This document shows, piece after piece, positions 1 to 8,756 of a stretch of DNA of 64,000 nt (the stretch's first letter is position 1; each line of letters begins with the position of its first letter). The stretch lies in contig NZ_CP071463.1 of assembly GCF_017352095.1 (NCBI RefSeq), positions 2,542,001 to 2,606,000 of the forward strand. Direction: 5' to 3'. The notes under the pieces were generated by a model. That model did no database searches, was not told the origin of the DNA, and saw only the letters and a program-made list of their open reading frames with translations. The translations under genes and the position numbers were made by a program. The DNA comes from Natrinema longum (lineage in GTDB: Archaea > Halobacteriota > Halobacteria > Halobacteriales > Natrialbaceae).

Positions 1-366
1 GACGACGATGACATCGACGCGCTCTGGGACGACGCAGTCGAAGCCTACAACGAAAACCCCGATGCAACCAACGACCCGGACTTCAACGATCTGATCGTGT
101 ACGTGCAGGTCGAACGTGCGGGTGTCGATCCCGGAACGCCCAGTATCACGATCATGCCCGGTGGCGGCGACTCGACCGATGTCGACACTGGTGACGGTAG
201 CAAGACAGGCGACGGGCCCGACGAAGTCGATCCGAGCCTCGAGGGAGACGCCGACGAAGGCGCAGGACCCGATGTCGGAACCGGGACGTCCGACAACGAC
301 GTGACGGGCGGCATGACGGGTGACACCGGCGTCGATGTCGACGCTGATCACATCGTGATCGGCTGA
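1..366 (+). CDS. C-terminal end of an acidic haloarchaeal protein (partial)
   Basis: The reading frame is open from base 1 and stops at 364-366, so only the last 121 residues are present. The visible part begins with an acidic segment followed by a short hydrophobic strand containing LIVYVQVER. It then becomes a low-complexity tail rich in Asp, Gly, Thr and Ser, with repeated GDG and DVD runs. Such tails are common in exported or surface-linked haloarchaeal proteins. No catalytic motif or known domain is visible, so no function is assigned. The next gene starts 155 bases downstream on the same strand. Confidence 0.6.
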   Translation, partial: DDDDIDALWDDAVEAYNENPDATNDPDFNDLIVYVQVERAGVDPGTPSITIMPGGGDSTDVDTGDGSKTGDGPDEVDPSLEGDADEGAGPDVGTGTSDNDVTGGMTGDTGVDVDADHIVIG

Positions 367-521
367 CGGCAGCGTTGTGACCGCCCCTCGTCTTCGATTG
401 AGACGGGGCCTACCGCTGTGGCTCTGTAGCGACGGGGCTCGATGTATCTAGGACCACCGTCAACGAAACCGAACAGAACCCACCGAAACGGAATCCAAGC
501 GACTCCAGACCACGATACGTT

Positions 522-1049
522 ATGCGATCGCTCACAGCTCTCAGCCTCGGACTGATCATCGTCGGCGGGCTCGTGCTCGCCGCACCGAGCGGCGCATTCG
601 ACATGACGAGTGCCGACCGCGGGGCCAGCATCGAGACCGCACCTGACGAACATGCACTCGTCGGAATCGAAAACGAACCGATCAGTCTGGTCAAAGAAGA
701 CGGGAGTCTGGTAGCCGACTGTCTGTTCTGCAATTACGAGTATGAGTATACCGACGTCGAACTCGTCACGATTACCGATCACACACCGTCGTCCGGCCTC
801 GAGGTGACGGATGCAGGACTCGAGATGTCGGCGGGGGCGACCGACTATCCGTCCCTCGAAGCGTCCGATATTCGGACGAGCAACGACGAATACGTCGTCG
901 AAGGGACGCTTCGGTGTGACGCAACGGCGGTCGGCTTCTTCCGATTCGATCAGCGAAGTAGCAGTACGGATCTCACGATGGATCTCGAGACCAGCGATGG
1001 ATCGATTACTGTCGAACTCGAGCGGGAGATTCCCGTCCAATGTGAGTGA
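522..1049 (+). CDS. Secreted or membrane-anchored protein of unknown function
   Basis: This 175-aa protein has an N-terminal hydrophobic segment (about residues 5-24) ending in AAPSGAF, which looks like a Sec signal peptide or an uncleaved anchor. The mature part is acidic and beta-rich. It carries a CLFC pair near residues 66-69 and two further Cys (about 129 and 174), so disulfides are possible outside the cell. The region just after the signal (SADRGASIETAPDEHALVGIE) resembles the same region of the polymer-forming protein at 1798 (AADRDVTVNT...AYVGLE). The two genes are therefore probably distant paralogues sharing an N-terminal module. The family is not recognised. Confidence 0.75.
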   Translation: MRSLTALSLGLIIVGGLVLAAPSGAFDMTSADRGASIETAPDEHALVGIENEPISLVKEDGSLVADCLFCNYEYEYTDVELVTITDHTPSSGLEVTDAGLEMSAGATDYPSLEASDIRTSNDEYVVEGTLRCDATAVGFFRFDQRSSSTDLTMDLETSDGSITVELEREIPVQCE

Positions 1050-1223
1050 CCATCTCGTCGGGGACCCGATTCTCGCTTCGAAAACCGAGCGTGAGCGTTC
1101 CGGAGCCGAGTCGGCCTCTCTCCAGAAGCGGACGCTGATCGTTGTGAACGATGTCCAAATGGGACCCTGGTCGGCAACAAGTGTTATGTATCAACGACAC
1201 CGATATTCACACTGTACAGGGGG

Positions 1224-1796
1224 ATGGCGACAACCAGCGAGAGCAAACCGGCTACAGCGGGGGCGACGGGTCAGGACGATCAGTCGCGGGAAGGCGAAAT
1301 TTTCGACCTGTTGAGCAACCAGCGTCGCCGGTACGCTATCCACTACTGCAAACGCGAGGGTGAACCGGTTCCACTCGGCGATCTCGCCGAACACGTCGCC
1401 GCCTGGGAGCTCGAGAAGGAAGTCGCGGAGATTACGTCCGCCGAGCGAAAGCGCGTCTATACGTCCCTCCAGCAGACACACCTGCCGACGCTCGAGCGAG
1501 CCGACGTGATCGAGTTCGACGACCGGACGATCGAGCTCACCGACGAGGCGGCAGAGCTGGATGTCTACCTCGACATCGTGCCCGGCGATTCGATCCCGTG
1601 GGGCGTTTACTATCTGGGGCTTGCCGCAGTCGGTTCGGTCGTGATGGCGGGGCTGTGGCTCGAGGTGATCCCCACGGAGACGGTTCCGCAATTGGGGTGG
1701 GCGACGGCGGTGTTTGGTCTGTTCGCCGTCTCCGCTGTCGTTCACGTGGTACAGAATCGACGGATGCGACTCGGGGAGATGGAGCGGCCGCCGTAA
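1224..1796 (+). CDS. Winged-helix (DUF7344-type) membrane protein
   Basis: This 190-aa protein begins with about 25 polar residues. A winged-helix-like domain follows (about 25-120), with the haloarchaeal pattern IFDLLSNQRRRYAIHYC, then PVPLGDLAEHVAAWE and a second helix around KRVYTSLQQTHLPTLERADVIEF. Two transmembrane helices lie near residues 128-148 and 155-175, and the tail is basic. Proteins of this layout are common in haloarchaea and are thought to be membrane-tethered regulators. The stop codon lies one base before the GTG of the secreted polymer-forming gene. The pair is therefore likely co-transcribed, and this protein may regulate it. Confidence 0.8.
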   Translation: MATTSESKPATAGATGQDDQSREGEIFDLLSNQRRRYAIHYCKREGEPVPLGDLAEHVAAWELEKEVAEITSAERKRVYTSLQQTHLPTLERADVIEFDDRTIELTDEAAELDVYLDIVPGDSIPWGVYYLGLAAVGSVVMAGLWLEVIPTETVPQLGWATAVFGLFAVSAVVHVVQNRRMRLGEMERPP

Positions 1797-1797
1797 C

Positions 1798-3105
1798 GTG
1801 ACTCGAATCTGGACGCTCGTCGCGGTCGGTTTGATCACTGTTGGAGTGATAACCATGGCCGGTCCGACGTTCGGGTTCTCGTCGCTCGCAGCGGATCGAG
1901 ATGTAACTGTCAACACTGCCAGTGGTACGGACGCCTATGTCGGTCTCGAATCAGTTGGCGAATCTATCGACGGCCGCCAGGATACGGCGACCGTGGCTCG
2001 AATCCACAACAATTTCGGTTCAGACATGACGCTCACGACGAACGTCGATGAGGGCCAGGACCTCGCGATCGCGAACGGGTTCGATTCGCCGGTGGCTGCC
2101 GGTTCAGCGACCGACCTCACGGTTCAGTGTGACGGTGGTGGCTCGAGCGGGACCCAACCCATAACTGTGACCATCACGGAGGCGTCGACGACTGGAATCG
2201 TCGTAGAACAGGCCACGATAACTGTCGATGTCGACTATCAGTGTACCGGCAATAACGGCGGCGGTGGTGGAACTGGGCCGGCGAGTTTCGAAGCGGACGA
2301 CGTTGACGCCGACGGACCGACCCAGCGATTCCGATTCAACGCCGATGCGCTCGGGAACAAAGATACCGCGACGATCGATCTCAGTGACGCACAACAGAAC
2401 GCGGGCGTCGATTACACGGGAGCAAGCGCGACGCTCGTCAGTGGGCAGGACGCTCGCAGTTTCGGGTTCGACGATGCCACACAGGAGATCACGTACCAGG
2501 CACAGGGTAACGTCGGTGGGACGCTCGAAATCGAACTCACCGGATTCGAGATCACTGGTGATCAGGGTGGGACCGCGTATTACTCCGACGACCAAGGGCG
2601 GAGCGACAGCGCATCCTTCTCGGTCCCTGCGATCGCCAGCAACGGCGAAGACGTCACGACCGACGGTGACGTGGTCATCAGAGCAGGCGAGACGTCGGGC
2701 GATATCGATGCAGGTGGTGACTTGACGGCGGAGGACGCCAGCAAAATCGACGGCTCGATCGACGTCGATGGCGAAGTCACCCTCAACGGTAAAGTCGAGG
2801 CGATCGAGCGTATCGACGCCGGGGGCGACGTAACGACTGGCGCCGAGAGTAGCGTAAAGAACGATATCACCGCTGAAACGGGTAGCGTAACGACGGGTGC
2901 CGAAAGCACTGTCAAAGGGAGTGTCGACGCTGCAGAGAGCGTGACCGTCGAAGAGAAAGGCGTGATTGACAACGACGTCACCGCCGGCGCGGATGTCGTG
3001 CTCCAAGAAGACGCGGTCGTCAAAGGTGACGTCACCGCCGGCGGCTGTGTCACGGTAGAAACCGGTGCGGAAGTCAAGGGACAGATCGACGACAACTGCC
3101 CGTGA
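1798..3105 (+). CDS. Exported protein with C-terminal bactofilin-like repeats
   Basis: The GTG at 1798 is chosen because it places a signal or anchor helix (TLVAVGLITVGVITMAG) at the N terminus; the frame is open further upstream but reads as non-coding there. The 435-aa product has a beta-rich N-terminal domain (about 30-155) and a Gly-rich linker near residue 155. A second domain follows to about 285. The C terminus (about 290-430) is made of short repeats such as SGDIDAGGDLTAEDASKIDG and KGDVTAGGCVTVE, the rung pattern of bactofilin/polymer-forming beta-helices. In bacteria such domains self-assemble in the cytoplasm; here the signal suggests an extracellular position, which is an inference. 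Confidence 0.8.
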   Translation: MTRIWTLVAVGLITVGVITMAGPTFGFSSLAADRDVTVNTASGTDAYVGLESVGESIDGRQDTATVARIHNNFGSDMTLTTNVDEGQDLAIANGFDSPVAAGSATDLTVQCDGGGSSGTQPITVTITEASTTGIVVEQATITVDVDYQCTGNNGGGGGTGPASFEADDVDADGPTQRFRFNADALGNKDTATIDLSDAQQNAGVDYTGASATLVSGQDARSFGFDDATQEITYQAQGNVGGTLEIELTGFEITGDQGGTAYYSDDQGRSDSASFSVPAIASNGEDVTTDGDVVIRAGETSGDIDAGGDLTAEDASKIDGSIDVDGEVTLNGKVEAIERIDAGGDVTTGAESSVKNDITAETGSVTTGAESTVKGSVDAAESVTVEEKGVIDNDVTAGADVVLQEDAVVKGDVTAGGCVTVETGAEVKGQIDDNCP

Positions 3106-3318
3106 ACGGAACCGAAACGACTCGAGACCTCTCTCGACGTCGGTCGGTATTCGAAGAGTAACCCTGTTTCGACGGACGTACCGTCGTGAACGGTGATACC
3201 GACACTGACGTCTCTCCGCAAAAGTCGGGGGATTCCGGAAGTCCCGGATCAGTCCTCGTTCGGTCGAACACGTCTCCAACCCGAACGTCTTTTTATCACC
3301 GGCACCGGATTCCTTTCC

Positions 3319-3636
3319 ATGTCGACCGAATCGATCAGCGACCGACGTGAGCACATTCGCTCGGTCAGCGTGACGGCGTTGTCCGCGCTGTTGGGTGTCG
3401 GCGCGGCGCTGGCGTCCGCGACCTGGGTTGGCGTCTCCGAGGCGGCGGCTCAGGACACGCAGGCGCTCGCGTTCGTCTTCGGGGCGATCGTCGTCCAGTA
3501 TATCCTCATCAACGCTTCGGGGATTTACGGTGAGGACGAGTTTGGAACCAAACACTACCTGTTCGTCGCGTTCATGACCTTCTCACTGTGGTTCGTGACG
3601 TGGGGGATTCTGCTCACCTCGGAGGTCTCGGGCTAA
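3319..3636 (+). CDS. EMC6-like small membrane protein
   Basis: The ATG at 3319 is preferred over upstream starts because a TTTTTAT promoter element lies about 30 bases before it, which fits a leaderless transcript. The 105-aa product has a short polar N terminus (SISDRREHIRSVSV) and three hydrophobic helices (about 17-38, 46-66 and 78-98). The YGEDEFGTKHYLFVAFMTFSLWFVTWGI segment agrees with EMC6/Rab5-interacting-type membrane proteins, which take part in membrane protein insertion in eukaryotes. The gene ends one base before the RLI start codon, so the two are probably one operon linking ribosome recycling with a membrane biogenesis factor. Confidence 0.7.
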   Translation: MSTESISDRREHIRSVSVTALSALLGVGAALASATWVGVSEAAAQDTQALAFVFGAIVVQYILINASGIYGEDEFGTKHYLFVAFMTFSLWFVTWGILLTSEVSG

Positions 3637-3637
3637 C

Positions 3638-5452
3638 ATGGCCGACGATAGCATCGCCGTCGTAGACCTAGATCGGTGTCAGCCCGACCGGTGTAGCTAC
3701 GAGTGCAAGAACTACTGTCCGCCGAATCGCACGGGGAAAGAGTGTATCACGCTTCGCGGCGAGGAGGCCGCGGAAGGCCAACCCGAGCAGATCCACATCT
3801 CCGAGGAGATCTGTCTGGGCGAAACCTGTGGTATCTGCGTCGAGAAGTGTCCGTTCGACGCCATCGAGATCATCAACCTCCCGCAGGAACTGCAAGACGA
3901 GCCGGTCCACCGCTACGGCGAGAACGCCTTCTCGCTGTACGGCCTTCCCGCGCCACAGGAGGGGCAGGTCACCGGTATTCTCGGCCCCAACGGGATCGGG
4001 AAGACGACGGCCGTCCGGATCCTCGCCGGCGAACTCGAGCCCAACCTCGGCCGTCACGAAGCGGCGCCGGGATGGGACGAGGTCCTGGAAGCGTACCGCG
4101 GGACCGAGCTACAGGACTACATCGCCGACGTGCGCGACGGTGACATCACGATCGCACGCAAGCCCCAGTACGTCGATCAGATCCCGAACAGTTTCGACGG
4201 CAACACCCGTCAGCTACTCGAGCGGACCGACGAGCGGGGTGCCCTCGACGAACTGGTCGAGCGGCTCTCGATCGGCCCCGTCATGGAGCAGTCGATCGAC
4301 GACCTCTCCGGTGGAGAGTTGCAGCGTGTAGCCATCGCGGCCACGCTCGCCCGGGATACGGACTTCTACTTCCTCGACGAGGTGACACCGTATCTGGACA
4401 TCGGTCAGCGAGTCACTGCGGCACGCCTGATCCGCGAACTCGCCGAAGAGGAAGACAAGTCCGTCCTCGTCGTCGAACACGACCTCGCAATCTTGGACCT
4501 GCTCGCGGACACGCTCCACGTTGCCTACGGTGAGCCGGGTGCCTACGGTGTGATCACCTCGCCCAAGTCCGTCCGCAACGGGATCAACGAGTACCTCTCG
4601 GGCTATCTGGACAACGAGAACATGCGGATCCGGCCCAACCCGATCGAGTTCGAGGAACACGCGCCTCGAAGCGTGACCCGCGCCGACACGCTCGTCGAGT
4701 ACCCGGACCTTACGAAGAGCTACGGCGACGGCGAGTTCAGCCTCGAGGTCGAGGGCGGCACGATCCGGGAGAACGAAGTCCTGGGCGTCGTCGGCCCCAA
4801 CGGGATCGGGAAGTCGACCTTCGCCAAGTTGCTGACCGGGAACCTCGGGCCGGACGAAGGCGACGCCGATCTCGATCTGAACATCTCGTATAAACCCCAG
4901 TACGTCACCATCGACCAGCACATGCGGGTCGACGCCTTCCTCTCCTCGATCACCGACCAGTTCGGCTCGTCCTACTGGAACACCGAGATCGCCCAGCCCC
5001 TCCAGTTGGAACGGATCATGGAGCAGAACCTCTCCGATCTCTCCGGCGGTGAACGCCAGCGGGTCGCGATTGCGGCCTGCCTCTCCGATTCGGCGGATCT
5101 CTACCTGCTCGACGAGCCCTCCGCACACCTCGACGTCGAACAGCGGGTCCAGGCCGCGAAGGCGATCCGGCGCTTCGCCGAACAGCAGGATGCCACCGTG
5201 ATGGTCATCGATCACGACATCTACATGATGGACCTGCTCGCGGACCGGCTGATGGTCTTCGACGGCGAACCCGCCGTCCACGGCCGTGCCGGCCAGCCAC
5301 AGCAGATGCGCGACGGCATGAACGAGTTCCTCGCGAACCTCGAGGTCACGTTCCGCCGGGACGAGCGCACCTCTCGACCCCGGATCAACAAGCCCGAGTC
5401 GCAGCTGGATCGCCAGCAGAAAAGCGAGGGCGAGTACTACTACGCGCCGTAA
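3638..5452 (+). CDS. rli: Ribosome recycling ATPase RLI (ABCE1)
   Basis: This 604-aa protein has the full ABCE1 layout. Two [4Fe-4S] cluster motifs use Cys at about 14, 19, 23 and 27 and at 59, 64, 67 and 71. The first ABC domain has Walker A GPNGIGKTT (116-124) and signature LSGGELQRVAIA (about 222). A hinge follows, then a second ABC domain with GPNGIGKST (about 386) and LSGGERQRVAIA (about 468) followed by YLLDEPSAHLD. The family splits post-termination 70S ribosomes together with aRF1/Pelota in archaea, in the cytoplasm. The length is normal for the family and nothing appears broken. Confidence 0.97.
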   Translation: MADDSIAVVDLDRCQPDRCSYECKNYCPPNRTGKECITLRGEEAAEGQPEQIHISEEICLGETCGICVEKCPFDAIEIINLPQELQDEPVHRYGENAFSLYGLPAPQEGQVTGILGPNGIGKTTAVRILAGELEPNLGRHEAAPGWDEVLEAYRGTELQDYIADVRDGDITIARKPQYVDQIPNSFDGNTRQLLERTDERGALDELVERLSIGPVMEQSIDDLSGGELQRVAIAATLARDTDFYFLDEVTPYLDIGQRVTAARLIRELAEEEDKSVLVVEHDLAILDLLADTLHVAYGEPGAYGVITSPKSVRNGINEYLSGYLDNENMRIRPNPIEFEEHAPRSVTRADTLVEYPDLTKSYGDGEFSLEVEGGTIRENEVLGVVGPNGIGKSTFAKLLTGNLGPDEGDADLDLNISYKPQYVTIDQHMRVDAFLSSITDQFGSSYWNTEIAQPLQLERIMEQNLSDLSGGERQRVAIAACLSDSADLYLLDEPSAHLDVEQRVQAAKAIRRFAEQQDATVMVIDHDIYMMDLLADRLMVFDGEPAVHGRAGQPQQMRDGMNEFLANLEVTFRRDERTSRPRINKPESQLDRQQKSEGEYYYAP

Positions 5453-5499
5453 GCCGCCGACTCGACGCTTGCGTTCGGTCTCGAGTCGATAAAGGGAGA

Positions 5500-6021
5500 T
5501 CAGCTAATCAGCCGCTGACAGCTCCCACAGAGGTTCTCCTCTTTGATGTCGACCTCGCGGACCGTCGGCGAGAAGTTCATCACACAGCGGTTGTTGTCGC
5601 AGTGCTCGAGGCCGTAGGTGTGGCCGATCTCGTGGACGATCTCCTTGCGGACGCGATCCTGAAAGATGTCGGCGGCGCTTTGATTCGAGAAGCCGCCGTC
5701 GCTGGAGGTCTGGAGCCGGTAGGTAGAGACGACGCTGCCGCTGCCGTCGAGGTAAGCGAGCCCGAAGACGTAGTTGCGGCGGCGATAGAAGAGGTCCTGT
5801 GGTGTGATCGCGATGTTCTTTTCGCCACGGCCGACCCGTTCGGCCAGTTGAATGAACGTTTCGGCGGAGTACTGGTTCCGGTCGGAGTCGTAGGCTCCGT
5901 TGGGGACCGACTGCGAGTCGTTGACCGACACGTCGCAGTCGTAGACCGATCGCAACGCAGTGGAGGCCGCTCGCTTGACCTCGGCGGGCACGTTGCCGAC
6001 CGGCACGATATCGACGAGCAT
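5500..6021 (-). CDS. amzA: Archaemetzincin family zinc metalloprotease
   Basis: Starting at MLVDIVPVG gives a 173-aa protein, the usual archaemetzincin size; an in-frame ATG at 6048 would add nine residues. The catalytic zinc motif HEIGHTYGLEH lies at residues 130-140. It is followed by the family's second, structural zinc site built from C141, C146, C165 and C168, with the Met-turn residue M148. Archaemetzincins are metallopeptidases whose natural substrates are poorly known. The gene is divergent from the UPF0146 gene at 6061, and the 39-bp gap implies back-to-back promoters. Confidence 0.93.
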   Translation of the reverse strand: MLVDIVPVGNVPAEVKRAASTALRSVYDCDVSVNDSQSVPNGAYDSDRNQYSAETFIQLAERVGRGEKNIAITPQDLFYRRRNYVFGLAYLDGSGSVVSTYRLQTSSDGGFSNQSAADIFQDRVRKEIVHEIGHTYGLEHCDNNRCVMNFSPTVREVDIKEENLCGSCQRLIS

Positions 6022-6060
6022 GACAAAGGCTATGGCCGCGGGTGGCATAAACGTCCCGCC

Positions 6061-6489
6061 ATGGCCCACTCTCGCCGGAATCCGGATGCAATACTTGCGC
6101 ATCTCTCCGCCTACGAGCGAGCCGTCGAGATCGGGATCGGCCGTCGAACCGAACTGGCCCGAGCGCTGGCCGCGAGGGGCGTCTCGGTTACTGCGACGGA
6201 CGTTCACGATCGAGCGGTACCGGAGGGGGTGACGTTCGTTCGCGACGATATCGTCGACCCCGATCCGTCGGTCTACGCGGATGCAGACGTCGTCTACGCA
6301 CGGAATCTCCCGCCGGAACTGCATCGACCGGCACTCGAGGCGGCGCGCGATGCCGACGCCGAGTTCCTGTTTACGACGCTCGGTGGCGACAGCCCGGCAG
6401 TCCCCGTCGAACGGGTGACGGTCGACGAGGGGACGCTGTACGTCGCTCGAGCGCCTTCGGACGACCGCGGCCCGAGTCGCGTCTCGTAG
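6061..6489 (+). CDS. UPF0146 family protein
   Basis: This 142-aa acidic protein begins at the ATG at 6061; sequence upstream in this frame is the antisense of the archaemetzincin gene. It shows a reduced Rossmann-like pattern: VEIGIGRRTELARALAARGVSVTATDV, then VRDDIVDPDPSVYADADVVYARNLPPELH. This matches the archaeal UPF0146 family, which resembles SAM-dependent methyltransferases but is shorter. The reaction is unknown. There is no tight operon: the next gene starts about 50 bases downstream with its own ATG. Confidence 0.82.
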   Translation: MAHSRRNPDAILAHLSAYERAVEIGIGRRTELARALAARGVSVTATDVHDRAVPEGVTFVRDDIVDPDPSVYADADVVYARNLPPELHRPALEAARDADAEFLFTTLGGDSPAVPVERVTVDEGTLYVARAPSDDRGPSRVS

Positions 6490-6540
6490 CGAGCTCGATC
6501 GGGGCCATCTTCTTGCCGGTCCGATTCGTACCGGGTCGTA

Positions 6541-6926
6541 TGGAGGAACTTTCCCTCGGCGTTCCCGAACCGATTCTCGATCGACTGCCGGCCGACGACG
6601 AGAGCGCGGCCGCCGACATGCAGAAAGCGGTCGCGGGCTGGGAAGACCAGCTCAACCGACTCCTCGAGGCGGCCGACGACGAGCGCGAGGCAGCCGGGCA
6701 GGTGCTCGAGGTGATCGAACGGTTCGAGGAGCGCTACGAGACGTACGACGCGTTCGTCCCCGAGTTGCGGGCGTGGGGACAGTCTCCGATCTACGCGATC
6801 GCGTGGCGAACGCTGTACGCCGACGTGATCGCCCAGATTCACGAACACGACGAACTCGGCGAGCACCTCGATCGGGAGCGAAACGCACGAATCGTCGAGG
6901 ACGGGATCCGACTGCAGGATCGGTAG
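6541..6926 (+). CDS. Conserved acidic alpha-helical protein of unknown function
   Basis: The ATG at 6541 gives a 128-aa soluble protein. It is strongly acidic and predicted mostly helical, with a central segment DQLNRLLEAADDEREAAGQVLEVIERFEERYETYDAF that could form a helical hairpin. A conserved-looking SPIYAIAWRTLYADVIAQIHEHDELGEHLDRERN tail follows. No signal peptide, membrane helix or metal motif is visible. I do not recognise the family. It follows the UPF0146 gene closely and could be co-transcribed with it. Confidence 0.72.
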
Positions 6927-7090
6927 CGGCTCCCGATCGACAACTGTGTTTTCATAAGCCATCTATATGGTCCGACATAGCCATAATAACGCCAGGTAGC
7001 CGTCAATAGCCCGGATAGATGCCTGAGTTACTAACCGGTGACATGTATGTGTGGAAAACATTTTTGTAGTCGCACTCGAGAGATCCGTTC

Positions 7091-7576
7091 GTGGCAACGA
7101 CGACCGACGGGCCTCCGACCACCGAGGCCGGCACGCTCGATCTGACGACGCGCGTGCGTCGTCGCGTCCTGCCGGCGCTCCACCGGATCAAAGAGCCCCT
7201 CGGCGGGTACGCGATCTGTCGGCAACACCCCAACGAGTACGTCGGCACCCTCAAGCGCGGGCTGGACGCCGTCAGGTCGACCCTCGAGTCGATGGCGTTC
7301 GAGAGAGAACCGATCGCCGCCCTGAAAGTTCACGACGACGGGCGGCTCTCGGCGGGCAGTTGGGTTCGACGCGAGTCGTCGCTGGCGACGTGGCAACTAC
7401 ACGTCACCCTGTTTCGGACCGACAGCGGGGCTGTCGAGGTGTTCGCCCATCGTGAGTACTCGTGGCTCCGCCACCCCTACAAACACTATACGCAGGACGG
7501 ATGGGACATCCACGGCGGCGTCGAGCGGATGCGGTCGCTGCTGTCGGACCGCGGGATTTCGTTCTGGATCGAGTGA
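7091..7576 (+). CDS. Conserved haloarchaeal protein of unknown function
   Basis: This 161-aa protein starts with GTG at 7091. After a polar N terminus it contains LGGYAICRQHPNEYVGTLKRGLDAVRSTLESMAFEREPIAALKVHDDGRLSAGSWV, then WQLHVTLFR and HREYSWLRHPYKHYTQDGWDIHGGVERM. His, Tyr and Trp residues are unusually dense in the C-terminal half, which may mark a ligand or metal pocket; this is an inference. No membrane segment is seen. The product is not recognised. Confidence 0.75.
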   Translation: MATTTDGPPTTEAGTLDLTTRVRRRVLPALHRIKEPLGGYAICRQHPNEYVGTLKRGLDAVRSTLESMAFEREPIAALKVHDDGRLSAGSWVRRESSLATWQLHVTLFRTDSGAVEVFAHREYSWLRHPYKHYTQDGWDIHGGVERMRSLLSDRGISFWIE

Positions 7577-7668
7577 GCCAGCCGCGGTGTTCCGGCGCTC
7601 GGATCGAGGCCCACCAGCCGATGGCCGTCCTCCCAAGCGTTCAACTGCCGTGGCTGAGTACGGGGTGT

Positions 7669-8019
7669 ATGGAGTTTACTGTCTCCCGTGCGGGGACGAC
7701 ACTCGTTACGCTTCACGGTGGATCCGACACGACCGCCTGTGACGAGGCGACGACGTCACTCGCGGACGCCCTCGAGTCACTCGCTGCCGACGGGACAATC
7801 ACTGACTGGGAAATCACGGACGCGGACGTGTACGAACATCCGACCGCGCCGTTTGACCCGTACACGATCACGCTCGAGTTTACCGTGACGGTCACCGTCG
7901 TGGCCGACGACACCGACGAGGCGACCGAGATCGGAGCGACGGCGATCGACGACGCGCTGGGCGCGGCCGGTGTCGAGTCGGTCACGTATACGTCGTCGCC
8001 GGCGGCATCGACGGCGTGA
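7669..8019 (+). CDS. Small acidic protein of unknown function
   Basis: The ATG at 7669 (MEFTVSRAG) gives 116 residues; an alternative ATG at 7621 in the same frame would add 16. The protein alternates beta strands and helices (TLVTLHGGSD, ITDWEITDADVYEH, YTITLEFTVTVTVVADDTDEATEIGATAIDDALGAAGV). This resembles a small ferredoxin-like alpha/beta fold. There are no Cys ligands apart from one residue, no signal peptide and no membrane helix. The family is not recognised. Confidence 0.65.
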   Translation: MEFTVSRAGTTLVTLHGGSDTTACDEATTSLADALESLAADGTITDWEITDADVYEHPTAPFDPYTITLEFTVTVTVVADDTDEATEIGATAIDDALGAAGVESVTYTSSPAASTA

Positions 8020-8106
8020 GCGTGGTGTCGCTGTGTGGGCTCCCCCGACAGGACTGATCGACCGGTTATCGCTTGGACTTATGCCGTCCGGACACGATTG
8101 TGACGT

Positions 8107-8385
8107 ATGGAAATCGATCTCCGGTTTTTCGCGACCTTCCGTGAGGCCGTCGGGGAGAAAGAGCGAACGCGAACGGTCGACGACGACGCCACCGTCGGCG
8201 ACGTACTCACTGCGCTCGAGTCCGACTACGAGGGCCTCGAGGGGCGACTGCTCGAGGACGGCACGATCCGACCACAGCTGAGTGTACTGAAAAACGGCCG
8301 AAACGTGGTGCACATGGCAGGTGCCGAGACGCGGTTGGACGCCGGCGACGTCGTGTCGGTGTTTCCGCCGGTCGCGGGCGGATAA
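8107..8385 (+). CDS. samp3: SAMP-type ubiquitin-like small modifier (MoaD/ThiS fold)
   Basis: This 92-aa protein has the beta-grasp pattern MEIDLRFFATFREAVGEK, TVGDVLTALE, LKNGRNVV and DAGDVVSVFPPVAGG, ending in the required C-terminal Gly-Gly. Haloarchaeal SAMPs are adenylated at this end by the E1-like UbaA. They then modify protein lysines or, as sulfur carriers, feed molybdopterin or tRNA thiolation. The 92-residue length and FFATFRE start are closest to SAMP3 of Haloferax; the paralogue assignment is from memory and less certain than the family. It is transcribed alone. Confidence 0.85.
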   Translation: MEIDLRFFATFREAVGEKERTRTVDDDATVGDVLTALESDYEGLEGRLLEDGTIRPQLSVLKNGRNVVHMAGAETRLDAGDVVSVFPPVAGG

Positions 8386-8457
8386 CGCGGCCGAATCAGC
8401 GCGGCGACGAAAGCCAGTTTCCCCAGTATTTTCATCGATTCGGAACGAATCGCGACT

Positions 8458-8667
8458 ATGCTCGATACAGTCGTCGAGTTCGTCCTCGAGTTAGGGGTCG
8501 ATGTGCTCATCGACCGCAACGACGACCGGACGCTGGGCCAGCAGCTCTGTCTCTTCCTCGGCATCGTGGTCGCCGTGCTCGCGATCGCCCTCGCGATCGT
8601 CAGCGGTCCACTGTACGGTCTCGGTGCGGGAGTCATCGCGCTGGCACTGCTCGTTTGCGGTGCGTGA
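8458..8667 (+). CDS. Small two-helix membrane protein
   Basis: This 69-aa protein has an amphipathic acidic N terminus (VVEFVLELGVDVLIDRNDDRTLG). Two adjacent transmembrane helices follow (about 30-47 and 50-68), and it ends directly after the second. Small proteins of this shape are frequent in haloarchaea and their roles are unknown. It precedes the AzlC-type exporter gene by about 90 bases on the same strand; a link is possible but not shown. Confidence 0.6.
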   Translation: MLDTVVEFVLELGVDVLIDRNDDRTLGQQLCLFLGIVVAVLAIALAIVSGPLYGLGAGVIALALLVCGA

Positions 8668-8756
8668 CCGGCCCGTCGGCTGGTGGTCGCGTCGTCCGTG
8701 GCGGCCGCGCCGGTTTCGAGAGCGCTTTAGGCCTCGTTCGACTCGAGACGAACGTG

